The notes: generated by a model from the letters alone, not told the origin. Positions 18,118 through 27,934 are shown, numbered from the stretch's first letter. The stretch is DNA of 60,894 nucleotides from Streptomyces sp. MMG1533 (GCF_001279775.1 NZ_LGDG01000249.1:1-60894); one strand, 5' to 3'. Numbers and translations are program-made.

Positions 18118-18140
18118 CTAGAGCGCGCTAGTAGAGCGCG
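18118..18140. promoter_or_regulatory. LacI-type operator with two TAGAGCGCG cores
   Basis: CTAGAGCGCGCTAG at 18118-18131 and a second TAGAGCGCG at 18132-18140 lie 7-30 bp after the -10 box. The two cores are 13 bp apart, as at 15728 and 15741. Confidence 0.6.
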
Positions 18141-18183
18141 ATACCCGTTGGTCACCTCTGTCCCTCTCCCCAAAGGACACCCC

Positions 18184-19134
18184 ATGGCAACGGCGCCATC
18201 CTCCCTCCGCACCACCGCGGGCAACCTGTGCCTGGGTTCCGCCCCCGACTCCTGGGGCGTCTGGTTCCCCGAGGACGAGCACCAGGTGCCGTACACCCGT
18301 TTCCTCGACGAGCTGGCCCAGGCCGGTTACCGATGGCTGGAACTGGGCCCGTACGGCTACCTCCCCACCGACTCGCAGCGGCTCAGGGAAGAACTGGAGT
18401 CCCGTGGCCTCCAGGTCTCCGGCGGCACCGCCTTCGGCGCGCTGCACCGGCCGGAGGCCTGGGACGAGATGCTCGCTCACGTCCGCCGGGTCGCCACGCT
18501 GACCGCTGCCGCAGACGCCCGTCACCTCGTGCTCATCCCGCCGATGTACCGGGACGAGAAGACCGGAGCGTTCACGGAGCCGCCGGAACTGACCGCCGAG
18601 CAGTGGGCGGGCTTCGGCCGGACCGCCGACCGGCTCGGAAAGCTGCTCCTCGACGAGTACGACATACGGCTCGTCGTCCACCCGCACGCCGACAGCCACG
18701 TCCAGACTCAGCCGGAGATCGAGCGGCTGCTCAACGAGTCGGACTCCCGTTACACCAACCTCTGCCTGGACACGGGGCACGTGGCCTACGGCGGCGGCGA
18801 CAACCTCGACCTGATCCGCCGCTTCGGCGAGCGCATGGGCTACGTCCACATCAAGCAGATGGACCCGGAGGTCCTGGCCCGGGTCGCCGTGGAGCAGTTG
18901 TCGTTCGGAGAGGCCGTCAGGCGAGGGGTGTGCGTGTCGCCCCCGGCCGGCGTGCCGAACCCGGCCGACGTGGTGGCCGAACTCGCCCGGCTGGACGCCG
19001 AGTTGTTCGTGATCGTCGAGCAGGACCTGTACCCGTGCGCTCCCGAGGTACCCCTGCCCATCGCCGTACGCACCCGTGATCACCTGGCCGACTGCGGTCT
19101 CACGGGTACTCGACGCCCCACCCCCGACCAGTAG
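18184..19134 (+). CDS. iolE: Inosose dehydratase (2-keto-myo-inositol dehydratase)-like
   Basis: A 316-residue TIM-barrel protein whose N-terminus (LGSAPDSWGVWF) matches the IolE signature. IolE removes water from scyllo-inosose to give the diketone opened by IolD. Candidate metal ligands lie in VVHPHADSH, CLDTGHVAYGG, YVHIKQMD and VIVEQDLYP. ATG 18184 is chosen because the longer frame would cross the operator. The next gene, a transporter, starts 8 bp after the stop. Among the four TIM-barrel proteins of the locus this one best fits the dehydratase step. Confidence 0.82.
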   Translation: MATAPSSLRTTAGNLCLGSAPDSWGVWFPEDEHQVPYTRFLDELAQAGYRWLELGPYGYLPTDSQRLREELESRGLQVSGGTAFGALHRPEAWDEMLAHVRRVATLTAAADARHLVLIPPMYRDEKTGAFTEPPELTAEQWAGFGRTADRLGKLLLDEYDIRLVVHPHADSHVQTQPEIERLLNESDSRYTNLCLDTGHVAYGGGDNLDLIRRFGERMGYVHIKQMDPEVLARVAVEQLSFGEAVRRGVCVSPPAGVPNPADVVAELARLDAELFVIVEQDLYPCAPEVPLPIAVRTRDHLADCGLTGTRRPTPDQ

Positions 19135-19142
19135 GAGGCGAC

Positions 19143-20570
19143 ATGGACATCAGGGACGACACGCCACAGGCCCTCACCAGCCGCACTGCCGACGACGCCC
19201 CGGTCGCGGTCTCCCGGCGGCTGCGCCTCATCACCGTCATCGCCACCTTCGGCGGACTCCTCTTCGGCTACGACACCGGCGTCATCAACGGCGCCCTGCC
19301 GTACATGGCCGACGACCTGGGCCTGACCCCCTTCACCGAGGGAATGGTCACCAGTTCGCTGCTCCTCGGAGCCGCCCTGGGCGCGGTCACCGGCGGGCGG
19401 CTGTCGGACGCCCGCGGACGCCGCCGTACGATCCTCGTCCTCGCCGTGGTGTTCTTCGTCGGCGCCCTCGGCTGCACACTGGCGCCCAACACCGCGGTCA
19501 TGGTCGTGGCACGGTTCGTACTCGGCCTCGCGGTCGGCGGCGCCTCGGTGACCGTGCCCGTCTACCTCGCCGAGGTCTCCCCCGCCGAGCGACGCGGCGC
19601 ACTCGTCACCCGCAACGAACTCATGATCGTCAGCGGCCAGTTGCTCGCCTTCACCTCCAACGCGATCATCGCCCAGGCGGGCGGCGAGTCCGGCGGCGTC
19701 TGGCGCTGGATGCTCGTCCTCGCCACCCTCCCGGCGGTCGTGCTCTGGTTCGGCATGCTGGTCATGCCGGAAAGTCCGCGCTGGCTGGCCTCGAAGACCC
19801 GCTTCGGCGAGGCCCTGGAGGTACTCAAGCAGGTCCGGTCCGGGCAACGGGCCGAGGCCGAGTTGAGCGAGGTGTCCGCGCTCGCCGTCAAGGAGGAGCG
19901 GGAGAAGCTCGGCGGCTGGCAGGACATGAAGGCCACCCCGTGGGTGCGCAAGCTCATGTTCGTCGGCTTCGGCATCGCCATCGTGCAGCAGATCACCGGC
20001 GTCAACACGATCATGTACTACGGCACCCAGATCCTCACCGACGCCGGCTTCGCCTCCGACAGCGCCCTGACCGCGAACATCGCCAACGGTGTGATCTCGG
20101 TGCTGGCCACCTTCGTCGGCATCTGGCTGCTCGGCCGGGTCAGCCGCCGCCCGATGCTGATGACCGGTCAGATCGGCACGACGGTCGCCCTGTTGCTCAT
20201 CGGTGTCTTCTCCCTGGTGCTGCCCTCGGGTGACGGCCGGGCGTACGCCGTGCTCGCCATGACCGTCACCTTCCTCGCCTTCCAGCAGGGCGCGATCTCA
20301 CCGGTGACCTGGCTGATGCTCTCGGAGATCTTCCCGATGCGGATGCGCGGCTTCGGGATGGGTGTCGCGGCGGTCGTGCTCTGGCTGACCAACTTCGTCA
20401 TCGGACTGGTCTTCCCGTCCCTGGTCGACGCGATCGGGATCTCCAACACGTTCTTCCTCTTCGTGGTGGCGGGCGTCTGCTCCCTCATCTTCGTCAAGCG
20501 CTACGTCCCCGAGACCAAGGGCCGCACCCTCGAAACCCTCGAAGCCGAACTCCGCGCCCGCTTCTCGTGA
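19143..20570 (+). CDS. iolT: Sugar-porter MFS transporter, IolT-like inositol:proton symporter
   Basis: A 475-residue, 12-helix major-facilitator protein of the sugar porter family. Hallmarks are GGRLSDARGRRR between helices 2 and 3, PESPRWL before the central loop, the QQITGVNTIMYY helix-7 motif, GRVSRRP after helix 8, and PETKGRT after helix 12. Sandwiched between iolE-like and iolG-like genes it is most likely a myo-inositol importer. Uptake by this symporter could explain why the binding lipoprotein nearby lacks an ABC partner. ATG 19143 follows TAGGAGGCGAC. Confidence 0.88.
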   Translation: MDIRDDTPQALTSRTADDAPVAVSRRLRLITVIATFGGLLFGYDTGVINGALPYMADDLGLTPFTEGMVTSSLLLGAALGAVTGGRLSDARGRRRTILVLAVVFFVGALGCTLAPNTAVMVVARFVLGLAVGGASVTVPVYLAEVSPAERRGALVTRNELMIVSGQLLAFTSNAIIAQAGGESGGVWRWMLVLATLPAVVLWFGMLVMPESPRWLASKTRFGEALEVLKQVRSGQRAEAELSEVSALAVKEEREKLGGWQDMKATPWVRKLMFVGFGIAIVQQITGVNTIMYYGTQILTDAGFASDSALTANIANGVISVLATFVGIWLLGRVSRRPMLMTGQIGTTVALLLIGVFSLVLPSGDGRAYAVLAMTVTFLAFQQGAISPVTWLMLSEIFPMRMRGFGMGVAAVVLWLTNFVIGLVFPSLVDAIGISNTFFLFVVAGVCSLIFVKRYVPETKGRTLETLEAELRARFS

Positions 20571-20650
20571 CCTCTCCTGACCTCTCCTGACCTCTCCCGA
20601 CCTCTCCCGACCTCTCCTGACCTCTCCTGACCTCTCCTGACCTCTCCTGA
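20571..20650. repeat. Eight tandem copies of a decamer CCTCTCCTGA
   Basis: Eight head-to-tail 10-nt units, six exactly CCTCTCCTGA and two with CCCGA at the end. A degenerate ninth (CTTCTCGTGA) overlaps the transporter stop. The array fills the whole gap between iolT and the iolG ribosome site, so it lies in the operon mRNA. Units are pyrimidine-rich and resemble the 3' end of 16S rRNA (CCUCCU) rather than a ribosome site. Copy number probably varies by slippage. Confidence 0.95.
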
Positions 20651-20661
20651 AGGAAATGACC

Positions 20662-21681
20662 ATGACCGTACGTGTAGGTGTCATCGGCGCCGGAATGATC
20701 GGCCAGGATCACATTCGACGACTCACCGAAGTCGTCACCGGGGCCACCGTCACCGCGGTGACCGACCTCGACGCCGCGCGCGCCGCCGAGGTGGCCGCCC
20801 ACGTGGGCGCCTCCGCGCTGCCGGCCGGCCCCGATCTCATCAACTCCCCCGAGGTGGACGCCGTTCTCGTCACCTCCTGGGGACCCACCCACGCCGAGCA
20901 CGTCCTGAACGCCATCGCGGCCGGCAAGCCGGTCTTCTGCGAGAAGCCCCTCGCCACCACCGCCGTGGACTGCCTGCGCATAGTCGACGCCGAACGCGCC
21001 CACGGCCGCCGTCTGGTCCAGGTCGGCTTCATGCGCCGCTTCGACGCCGGCTACCGCCAGATGAAGGAGGTCATCGCCTCCGGCTCCCTCGGAACCCCGC
21101 TCATCGTGCACTGCGCCCACCGCAACCCGACGGTGCCCGACTCGTACACCTCACACATGGCCGCGCAGGACACGTCCGTGCACGAGATCGACGTCCTGCG
21201 CTGGCTGCTCGACGACGAGATCGTCTCCGCCCAGGTGCTCACCCCCCGCGCCACGAGCAAGCGGTTCGAGCACCTCAAGGACCCGCAGATCATGCTCTTC
21301 GAAACCGCGAGCGGGATCCGTATCGACCTGGAGGTCTTCGTCAACTGCCAGTACGGCTACGACATCCAGTGCGAGACCGTCGGCGAGGAGGGCCTCGTCC
21401 GGCTGCCCGACCCGGCCGCCGTCGGTGTCCGCAGCGCGGGGCGCCACGGCGCTGCCGTGTTGCAGGACTGGAAGAGCCGGTTCACGGACGCCTTCGACAC
21501 CGAGTTCCGCGAGTGGATCACCTCCGTCGAAGACGGCAGCGAGCCCACCGGGCCGTCCGCGTGGGACGGCTATGCCGCCACCGTCATCACCGACGCCGCC
21601 GTCAAGTCCCTCGACTCCGACGGCACGGTCGTCGCCGTCGACATGAAGCCCCGCCCCGCCTTCTACGGAGGCACCGCATGA
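20662..21681 (+). CDS. iolG: Inositol 2-dehydrogenase-like Gfo/Idh/MocA oxidoreductase
   Basis: A 339-residue NAD-dependent dehydrogenase. The Rossmann motif [15 protein letters not shown], the EKP motif in CEKPLATT and the catalytic [10 protein letters not shown] segment match inositol dehydrogenases, which oxidise myo-inositol to scyllo-inosose as the first pathway step. Two start codons lie 6 bp apart; 20662 is preferred because AAGGA then sits 7 bp upstream, against 1 bp for 20656. The stop overlaps the next start (ATGA). Related isomers such as D-chiro- or scyllo-inositol remain possible substrates. Confidence 0.87.
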   Translation: MTVRVGVIGAGMIGQDHIRRLTEVVTGATVTAVTDLDAARAAEVAAHVGASALPAGPDLINSPEVDAVLVTSWGPTHAEHVLNAIAAGKPVFCEKPLATTAVDCLRIVDAERAHGRRLVQVGFMRRFDAGYRQMKEVIASGSLGTPLIVHCAHRNPTVPDSYTSHMAAQDTSVHEIDVLRWLLDDEIVSAQVLTPRATSKRFEHLKDPQIMLFETASGIRIDLEVFVNCQYGYDIQCETVGEEGLVRLPDPAAVGVRSAGRHGAAVLQDWKSRFTDAFDTEFREWITSVEDGSEPTGPSAWDGYAATVITDAAVKSLDSDGTVVAVDMKPRPAFYGGTA

Positions 21682-22568
21682 AGATCGCCCTCGACCCGTA
21701 CATGTTCCGGTCCCTTCCCATCGATGCCATGGTGCGCACGGTCGCCGAACTCGGCTACGAGTACATCGAGTTGTCGCCCCGCGACGACTTCATGCCGTTC
21801 TTCCTGCACCCACGGGCGGACGACGAGCGGATCGCGCGCTTGAAGAGCGCACTGCGCGAGCACGGCGTCAGGCTGTCGTCGGTCCTGCCGCTGTACAAGT
21901 GGTCCTCGCCGGACGAGGTCGAGCGGCAGGCCGCCGTCCGCTACTGGAAGCGGATGATCGAGATCACCGCCGATCTCGAATGCCCGCTGATGAACTCGGA
22001 GTTCAACGGCCGCCCGGAGCGCGCCGCCGAGAGCGAGGCCGCCTTCTGGCGCTCGATGGAGGAGTTGCTGCCCGTCTTCGAGCGGGAGGGCGTCGCCCTC
22101 GACCTGGAGGCCCACCCGGACGACTTCTGCGAGGAGAACACCCCCGCGGTCGACCTCGTACGGGCGATCAACAAGCCCTGGGTGAACTACCTCTACTGCG
22201 CCCCGCACTCCTTCCACTTGTCCGGCGCCTCGGAGGTCGGGGCGGACATCGCGGCGATGATGCGCTACGCGGGCGACAAGCTCCAGCATGTGCACATCGC
22301 CGACTCCTTCAACCACAAGGGCTCGTCCGGCCTGCGCTACATCCTCAACCCGCCCGGCACCACCGCCCGTATCCACCAGCACCTGGACATCGACCAGGGC
22401 GAGGTGGACTGGCACGCCTTCTTCGGCACCCTGCGCGAACTCGGCTTCGACGGTGTCGCCACGGCATGTGTCTTCGCCTGGGAGGAACGGGCCCGCGAAT
22501 CCTCGGCGTTCATGCTGGACCGCATCACCAAGGAACTCACTGCGCAACCCATCCGTCCTCCGGTCTGA
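21678..22568 (+). CDS. TIM-barrel isomerase/epimerase, paralogue of the gene at 194
   Basis: A 296-residue TIM-barrel protein about 60% identical by eye to 194-1051, sharing [27 protein letters not shown] and the C-terminal [12 protein letters not shown]. Candidate metal ligands lie in EAHPDDF and HVHIADSF. The start overlaps the iolG-like stop, so the two proteins are probably made together. That suggests it acts on the keto-inositol made by that dehydrogenase, for example as an inosose isomerase. The conserved catalytic set in both copies argues against one being dead. Confidence 0.85.
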   Translation: MKIALDPYMFRSLPIDAMVRTVAELGYEYIELSPRDDFMPFFLHPRADDERIARLKSALREHGVRLSSVLPLYKWSSPDEVERQAAVRYWKRMIEITADLECPLMNSEFNGRPERAAESEAAFWRSMEELLPVFEREGVALDLEAHPDDFCEENTPAVDLVRAINKPWVNYLYCAPHSFHLSGASEVGADIAAMMRYAGDKLQHVHIADSFNHKGSSGLRYILNPPGTTARIHQHLDIDQGEVDWHAFFGTLRELGFDGVATACVFAWEERARESSAFMLDRITKELTAQPIRPPV

Positions 22569-22758
22569 GCCTTCATGGCGCCCGCATCGGCTGCCCAAGG
22601 CGCTCGCCGCCGCCACATCGCCCGGTCCCTACGCGGCGCTGACGGTGGGTGCTCCGTACGTCACCGACAATCCGGGCGACGAGGCGCCCGGCCGGGCGGA
22701 GCCTGAGCCTTGGCTGGAGCAAGCGCACGCTCACGCGTCGCCGAAGCCGGCTCGTCCG

Positions 22759-24453
22759 TCAGTCGTACTCGGGCTGCCACATGGCGTCCTGGATCTGCTG
22801 GATCACGTCGTCGATGCGGGCCCGGGCGACGCCGTCCTCGGCGGCGCGGCGGGCGACGGCCGCGGCGACCACCGCCGACGAGGTGCGCAGGTTCTCCACC
22901 TCCGGCAGCAGGGCGGCGCCGGGCCGTGTCAGGTCGGCGAGGCCGGCTACGGCCTCCGCCGCGGCCTGGAGCATGCCGTCGGTGATCCGCTCGGCGCGGG
23001 CCACCACGGCGCCCAGCCCCAGCCCCGGGTAGAGGAGGGCGTTGTTGGCCTGGCCGATGACGTACGTGGTGCCGTCCAGCTCCACCGGAGGCACCGGGAT
23101 GCCGACGGCGACCAGGGCCTTGCCCCCGGTCCATCGCAGCACGTCCTCCGGCATGGCCTCGATCTTCTCCGTGGGGTTGGACAGCGGCAGGACCACCGGC
23201 CGTTCGACGCTGCGGGCCATGGAGCGCACCACGTCCCTGGTGAAAGCCCCGTGCTGGGTGGAGGTTCCCACCAGCACGGTCGGACGCACCCGGTCCACCA
23301 CGCTGTGCAGGTCGGCCGGCTCTTCGTCGGGCCACTCGTCGTCGGGGCGCGCGTACGGTTCCTGGTAGTCCCGCAGCCCTTCGGTGGACCGCCGCAGCAG
23401 GCCTTGGCGGTCCACGCACCAGATACGCCGGGTGGCCTCCTCCCGTCCCAGACCGTCGCGGACCATGGCGTCGCGCAGCTGGTCTGCGATGCCCACGCCC
23501 GCCGTCCCGGCGCCGAAGACCACGACCCGCTGGTCCCGCATGGGCGTGTCGGTGACCCGCACCGCGTTCAGGACGCAGGCCAGCGCGATCGCGCCGGTGC
23601 CCTGCATGTCGTCGTTGAACGTGCAGATCTTCTCCCCGTACCGCTGGAGGATGCGGCGGCCGTTGCCGGGCCCGAAGTCCTCCCAGTGCAACAGCGCGTG
23701 CGGGAACAGCTCACCCACCGCCTCCACGAAGTCGGCGACGAACGAGTCGTACGCCTCGCCGCGTACCCTGCTGTGCCGGTTGCCGACGTACAGCGGGTCG
23801 TTGAGCAACGCCTGGTTTCCGGTTCCGACGTCGAGCATCACCGGTACGGCCCGCCCCGGGTGGATGCCCGCGGCGGCGGTGTAGACGGCCAGTTTGCCGA
23901 CCGAGATCTGCATACCGCCCACGCCCCAGTCGCCGATGCCGAGAAGCTGCTCCGCATCGGTCGCCACCACCAGGTCGACGTCGTCGGGGCCCAGGCCTGA
24001 CGCCCGGAACGCGGGACGGATGTCCTGGGGACGGTCGATGGACAGGTAGACCCCGCGCGGCCGCCGGAATTCGTGGCTGTATCGCTTGATCGCCTCGCCC
24101 ACGGTCGGGTCGTACACGATCGGCAGCAGCTCGGCGAGATGGTCGGCGAGCAGCCGGAAATAGAGGACCTCGTTGCGGTCGTGGAGCTGCTCCAGGTACA
24201 CGTTCTTCGCCAGGTCGTCCGGCTGCGCCCGCAGTTGCTCCCAGGCACGGCGCGCCTGGAGCTCCAGGGACAGCACCGTGGGCGGCAGCATGCCGACCAG
24301 GCCGCGCCGCTCCCGCTCCTCGTGGGTGAAGGCGACGCCCTTGTTGCCCAGCGGATCCTCGAGCAGGGCGCGGCCGCCCGGTTCCCTGTGGCCGGTGCGG
24401 TCCTTCTCCCTTCCGTTGTGGCCATCATGTGCACGATTTCGGGGCGGGGCCAT
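22759..24453 (-). CDS. NAD-dependent malic enzyme
   Basis: A 564-residue malic enzyme that converts malate to pyruvate and CO2. The N-terminal domain includes the family segment PTVGEAIKRYSHEFRRPRG, and the metal and active-site region reads HWEDFGPGNGRRIL. A Rossmann domain begins VVVFGAGTAGVGIADQ. The large type, near 560 residues, resembles the NAD-linked eukaryotic and E. coli MaeA form. ATG 24453 is the longest credible start. It is alone on its strand and ends 190 bp from the second inositol operon with no clear terminator between. Confidence 0.9.
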   Translation of the reverse strand: MAPPRNRAHDGHNGREKDRTGHREPGGRALLEDPLGNKGVAFTHEERERRGLVGMLPPTVLSLELQARRAWEQLRAQPDDLAKNVYLEQLHDRNEVLYFRLLADHLAELLPIVYDPTVGEAIKRYSHEFRRPRGVYLSIDRPQDIRPAFRASGLGPDDVDLVVATDAEQLLGIGDWGVGGMQISVGKLAVYTAAAGIHPGRAVPVMLDVGTGNQALLNDPLYVGNRHSRVRGEAYDSFVADFVEAVGELFPHALLHWEDFGPGNGRRILQRYGEKICTFNDDMQGTGAIALACVLNAVRVTDTPMRDQRVVVFGAGTAGVGIADQLRDAMVRDGLGREEATRRIWCVDRQGLLRRSTEGLRDYQEPYARPDDEWPDEEPADLHSVVDRVRPTVLVGTSTQHGAFTRDVVRSMARSVERPVVLPLSNPTEKIEAMPEDVLRWTGGKALVAVGIPVPPVELDGTTYVIGQANNALLYPGLGLGAVVARAERITDGMLQAAAEAVAGLADLTRPGAALLPEVENLRTSSAVVAAAVARRAAEDGVARARIDDVIQQIQDAMWQPEYD

Positions 24454-25012
24454 CGGCTCTCCTCACATCGGACGCCTGCCGTAGGGGGCTCGTTCTTCCC
24501 CAGGCGTCCCGGGTACCCCGGCCGCGCGACAGGCCACCATCGCCCCATCCGTTTGTCGCAGGGTCTTCCCGCATCGCAGCCCGCATCGTGCGCACAGTTT
24601 GGGGCGGTGCCGTTGGCCTGGCCGCGGCACGTCCTGCCCGGTGTGACAGCCCCCATCGGGTCGATCGATTTCCTCGACGAGCCGATGGTGCGTTGACGTG
24701 TAGCCAACTCGCCCACCGGTTCGGCGGTCCGCCGCCGAACCGGTCACTGGCACCGTGAGTCGTCCCGCGAAAGCCCCCGCCGGCGCATGGCGTCGGTGAC
24801 CGGCACCGGCATATTCCGTGACTCACCAGGCGGAGAGGAAGAGCCCCCCGATGCCGCGAAACGGCAACGGGAGTTGAGCTTCTCCAACGCCCCGAGAACC
24901 ACCCCTGCCTCGGATCTCCCCCAACAAGGGATCAGGGCCCCTTGGCAGCTCGAGGTCGCGAAACCCTTCCGAGCACCAACGGGCCCTGTTTGCCGCTGCG
25001 CCGAGCGCCCTG
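24454..25012. other. Gene-free spacer upstream of the malic enzyme
   Basis: About 560 bp without a frame of genuine coding character on either strand. It must contain the malic enzyme promoter and any terminator of the dihydrolipoyl dehydrogenase gene. I see no strong hairpin, repeat or RNA gene in it. Confidence 0.5.
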
Positions 25013-26425
25013 CTACATGTTGATCATGTGGCCGGCGAGGCCGTGGACGGCTTCCTTGACCGCCTCGCCCAGGGTGGGGTGGGCGTGGACGTTGCGGGCG
25101 ACCTCGTGGACCGTGAGGTCCCACTGCTGGGCCAGGGTCAGTTCAGGGAGCAGTTCGGTGACGTCCGGGCCAATGAGATGGGCCCCGATCAGCTCGCCGT
25201 ACTTCGCGTCGCTGATCAGCTTCACGAAGCCGCTCGGGTCGCCCAGGCCGTGGGCCTTGGCGTTCGCGGTGAACGGGAACTTGGCCACCTGGACGTCGAA
25301 GCCCTTCTCCCTCGCCTGCGCCTCGGTATAGCCGAAGCTGGCGACCTGCGGCTGGCAGAAAGTGGCCCGCGGGATCATCACGTAGTCCAGCTCCATGGTC
25401 TCCGCGTCCGCGATCGTCTCGGCGGCGACCACACCCATCGCCTCGGCGGCGTGCGCGAGCATCAGCTTCGCGGTGACGTCGCCGATGGCGTAGATGTGCG
25501 GGACGGAGGTGCGGCCACGGCCGTCGACGTCGATCGCGCCGCGCTCGGTGACGCGCACGCCGGTGTTCTCCAGACCGTAGCCGGTGACGTTCGGCGCGAA
25601 GCCGATCGCCTGCAGGACCTTGTCGGCCTCCAGGACCTGCTGGGCGCCGTCCTTGCCGGTGACCGTGACACGGACCTGCGGGCCGGACTCGTCGATCGAC
25701 TCGACGCGGGTGGAGGTGAGAACGTCGATGCCCAACTTCCGGTACTGCTTGGCCAGTTCGGCGGAGACCTCGGCGTCCTCCAGCGGGGCGACCCGGTCCA
25801 GGAACTCGACGACGGTGACCTTCACGCCGTAGTTGTGCAGCACGTAGGCGAACTCGACACCGATGGCCCCGGCGCCGGCGATCACGATCGACTGCGGCAG
25901 GTCCTCGGCCAGGATCTGCTCCTCGAACGTCACCACGCGCGACGTACGGCGGGTGCCGGGCAGCAGCTTGGGGCTCGCCCCAGCGGCGATGATGCAGTGG
26001 TCGAAGCCGATGGTGCGGGTGTTGCCTTCGAAGTCGGCCACCTGGAGCGTGTGCGGGTCGACGAACGTGCCGCGCCCGCTGATCTCCGTGATCTTGTTCT
26101 TCTTCATCAGGTAGTGGACGCCCTTGACCCGGCCGTCCGCGACCTTCCGGCTGCGGCGGAAGGCCTCCCCGTAGTCGAAGGAGACCTCACCCTCGACCTT
26201 GATGCCGAAGGTCTTCGCCTCGCGCGTGAAGATGTGCGCGAGCTCGGCGTTGCGCAGCAGGGCCTTGGTGGGGATACAACCCACGTTCAGGCAGACGCCG
26301 CCCCAGTACTTCTCCTCGACGACCGCGACGCTCTTGCCCAGTTGGGCGGCCCGGATGGCGGCCACATATCCGCCGGGGCCCGCGCCGAGTACGACGACGT
26401 CGAAGCGCTCACCCTGCTCGTCCAT
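25013..26425 (-). CDS. lpdA: Dihydrolipoyl dehydrogenase
   Basis: A 470-residue flavoprotein disulfide reductase, the E3 component of pyruvate, 2-oxoglutarate and branched-chain keto-acid dehydrogenases. FAD-binding [15 protein letters not shown], the redox-active disulfide CLNVGC, the NAD-binding [13 protein letters not shown] and the C-terminal HAHPTLGE (catalytic His-Glu) are all intact. ATG 26425 is preferred to the GTG at 26443, because an AAAGGA site then precedes it at normal distance. No other dehydrogenase subunit is adjacent. Confidence 0.95.
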   Translation of the reverse strand: MDEQGERFDVVVLGAGPGGYVAAIRAAQLGKSVAVVEEKYWGGVCLNVGCIPTKALLRNAELAHIFTREAKTFGIKVEGEVSFDYGEAFRRSRKVADGRVKGVHYLMKKNKITEISGRGTFVDPHTLQVADFEGNTRTIGFDHCIIAAGASPKLLPGTRRTSRVVTFEEQILAEDLPQSIVIAGAGAIGVEFAYVLHNYGVKVTVVEFLDRVAPLEDAEVSAELAKQYRKLGIDVLTSTRVESIDESGPQVRVTVTGKDGAQQVLEADKVLQAIGFAPNVTGYGLENTGVRVTERGAIDVDGRGRTSVPHIYAIGDVTAKLMLAHAAEAMGVVAAETIADAETMELDYVMIPRATFCQPQVASFGYTEAQAREKGFDVQVAKFPFTANAKAHGLGDPSGFVKLISDAKYGELIGAHLIGPDVTELLPELTLAQQWDLTVHEVARNVHAHPTLGEAVKEAVHGLAGHMINM

Positions 26426-26720
26426 GGACGGCTTCCTTTCCACTGGGGCGGCCGGCCCCCGGGGAGGGGCCGACTCGCTCCCGATCGAACAACCTGGTCA
26501 TCAACTCGACAGCGGCGGCATCCGCCACCGCCCGCCGCAGGGGAGCCGGTGGAGGACGAGGGAGGCGACCCTATGGTTCACCACCTCGCCGGCGGTTCCC
26601 CGGACGTCCGCTTCAGCGCGCCGGCGCCGTGATCTATGCCCGCTCGACCATCATCGACAGCGGGCCGACGCCCCGTCGACCTCGTGTACTCCGGCCTTGG
26701 CGGCACCGAGCGTGAGGGGG

Positions 26721-26786
26721 TCCCTGGACGCCTCCTTCGCGATGATGCGGGGCCAGAACGTCGGAAAGATGATCGTCAAACTCTGA
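26721..26786 (+). pseudogene. 3' end of an MDR-type oxidoreductase, rest lost
   Basis: The frame ends MMRGQNVGKMIVKL and a stop. That is the typical C-terminus of NADP-dependent quinone-oxidoreductase-like proteins (compare GRTKAGKVVVSMV at the end of the intact gene at 44854). Nothing upstream resembles the rest of such an enzyme. The fragment is followed by its own terminator hairpin at 26812. Confidence 0.5.
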
Positions 26787-26811
26787 GCCCACCTTCGAAG
26801 GACCGCGAAAA

Positions 26812-26837
26812 GGGCCTGCCGTGCGTACGGCAGGCCC
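26812..26837. terminator. Hairpin behind the oxidoreductase remnant
   Basis: A perfect 11-bp stem (GGGCCTGCCGT with its complement) and a 4-nt GCGT loop, 25 bp after the remnant's stop, followed by CTTTCGTG. Confidence 0.8.
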
Positions 26838-26927
26838 CTTTCGTGTTGGTCGTGGGCACGGTCGGCGCGCCAGGGGCAGGGGCCCACCCTCTCCGTGCAG
26901 AGCGCTTGCGCTCACCGACTACGCCGC

Positions 26928-27506
26928 CAGTACCTGCAGACGGTCGGCGGCTACTCGCCGATGGAAGCCGACGTGCGAATGCTGCCCTGGACCGCCATGC
27001 CCATGATCGCCGGGCCGCCGGCCGGGGCACTGTCCGACCGCATCGGCGGCGCTCCCGTCGTCACGGTGGGCATGACCCTGAACGCCGTCGGCCTCGGGCT
27101 CTGGGCACTCACCGTCGAGCCCCACGTCTCCTACACCCACCTGCTGCCCGCACTGATCGTCTGCGGCATCGGCATGGGCATGTTCTTCGCTCCCAGCGCC
27201 AACCTCGTCATGAGCACCGTCCGCCCGGAAGAGCAGGGCATCGCCTCCGGCGCCAACAACGCGATCCGTGAGGTCGGCGGCGCCATCGGCGTGGCGTCGC
27301 TGGCCGCGGTCTTCTCCGCCCAGGGCGGCTACGGATCCGCCTCACTGTTCGTGGACGGGCTGATCCCGGCCCTCTGGGGCGGAGCCGGTGCCGTCGCCCT
27401 GGCAGCGGCTGTGGCGTTGCTCATGCCCCGGCAGCGCAAGGCCGACGACCCGGCTGCCGGCCTTGCTGCAGGGAGTGCTCCGGCCGGCGCTCCGGTCGCC
27501 ACCTGA
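26928..27506 (+). pseudogene. C-terminal part of a DHA2-type drug-efflux transporter, 5' truncated
   Basis: About 190 residues that begin YLQTVGGYSPMEADVRMLPW and contain GALSDRIGG, the segment covering roughly helices 9-14 of a 14-helix EmrB/QacA-type exporter. The first half is absent: upstream lies the terminator of another remnant. The remaining frame is clean to its stop and is followed by a hairpin (27516-27553), so truncation was by deletion or rearrangement. No sensible start codon or ribosome site precedes the homologous part. Confidence 0.7.
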
Positions 27507-27515
27507 AGCCGGACT

Positions 27516-27553
27516 GAGGGGCGGCCCAGGCGGTTACGGCGGGGCCGCCCCTC
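27516..27553. terminator. Hairpin behind the truncated exporter
   Basis: A perfect 12-bp stem (27516-27527 GAGGGGCGGCCC with 27542-27553) and a 14-nt loop. It is the preserved terminator of the dead transporter gene. Confidence 0.75.
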
Positions 27554-27685
27554 GGCCTGTCCTGCCTTCCAGGCTCGTTCGCAGTGCGGGGTCATCACAC
27601 CGTGGTCGAGGGCCCCTCGGACAGTGCGCCCCTCGGGTCGGCGCTCGACCGGCTGAGGGGCACCGCTTCTGTCACCGTGGGCGGC

Positions 27686-27934
27686 TCACCGGCTCGTCTC
27701 GCCGGTGAGGAAAGGCCGCAGATGCGCCAACTGCGCCTCCGGTTGCTCCTCCGGGATGAAGTGGCCGCACTCCGGGATCTCGGCACCGGTGACGTCGTCC
27801 GCGTAGCCACGCCAGATCTCCAGTGTCTGCAGGCGGGCAGGCAGCCCCGCGGAACCCCACAGCGCCAGCAGCGGCATGGTGAGGCGGCGGCCTTCGACGG
27901 CGTCGATGTCGTCGAGCGCGGTGTCCTCCTCCAT
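27686..27934 (-). pseudogene. C-terminal part of an alpha/beta hydrolase, 5' truncated
   Basis: About 80 residues with LTMPLLALWGSAG and the catalytic-His region IPECGHFIPEEQPE, typical of the end of haloacid-dehalogenase-like or fluoroacetate-dehalogenase-like alpha/beta hydrolases. The nucleophile half is missing. The homology stops at about 27934, the same point at which the CGNR remnant on the other strand begins. Confidence 0.65.

Noticed and set aside
20571..20650. Tandem decamers as a CRISPR array
   Set aside because: Units are contiguous 10-mers without spacers, and no cas gene is present.
26199..26786. 195-codon plus-strand frame overlapping the dihydrolipoyl dehydrogenase start
   Set aside because: Only the last about 20 codons look real (MDR remnant); the rest is antisense shadow.
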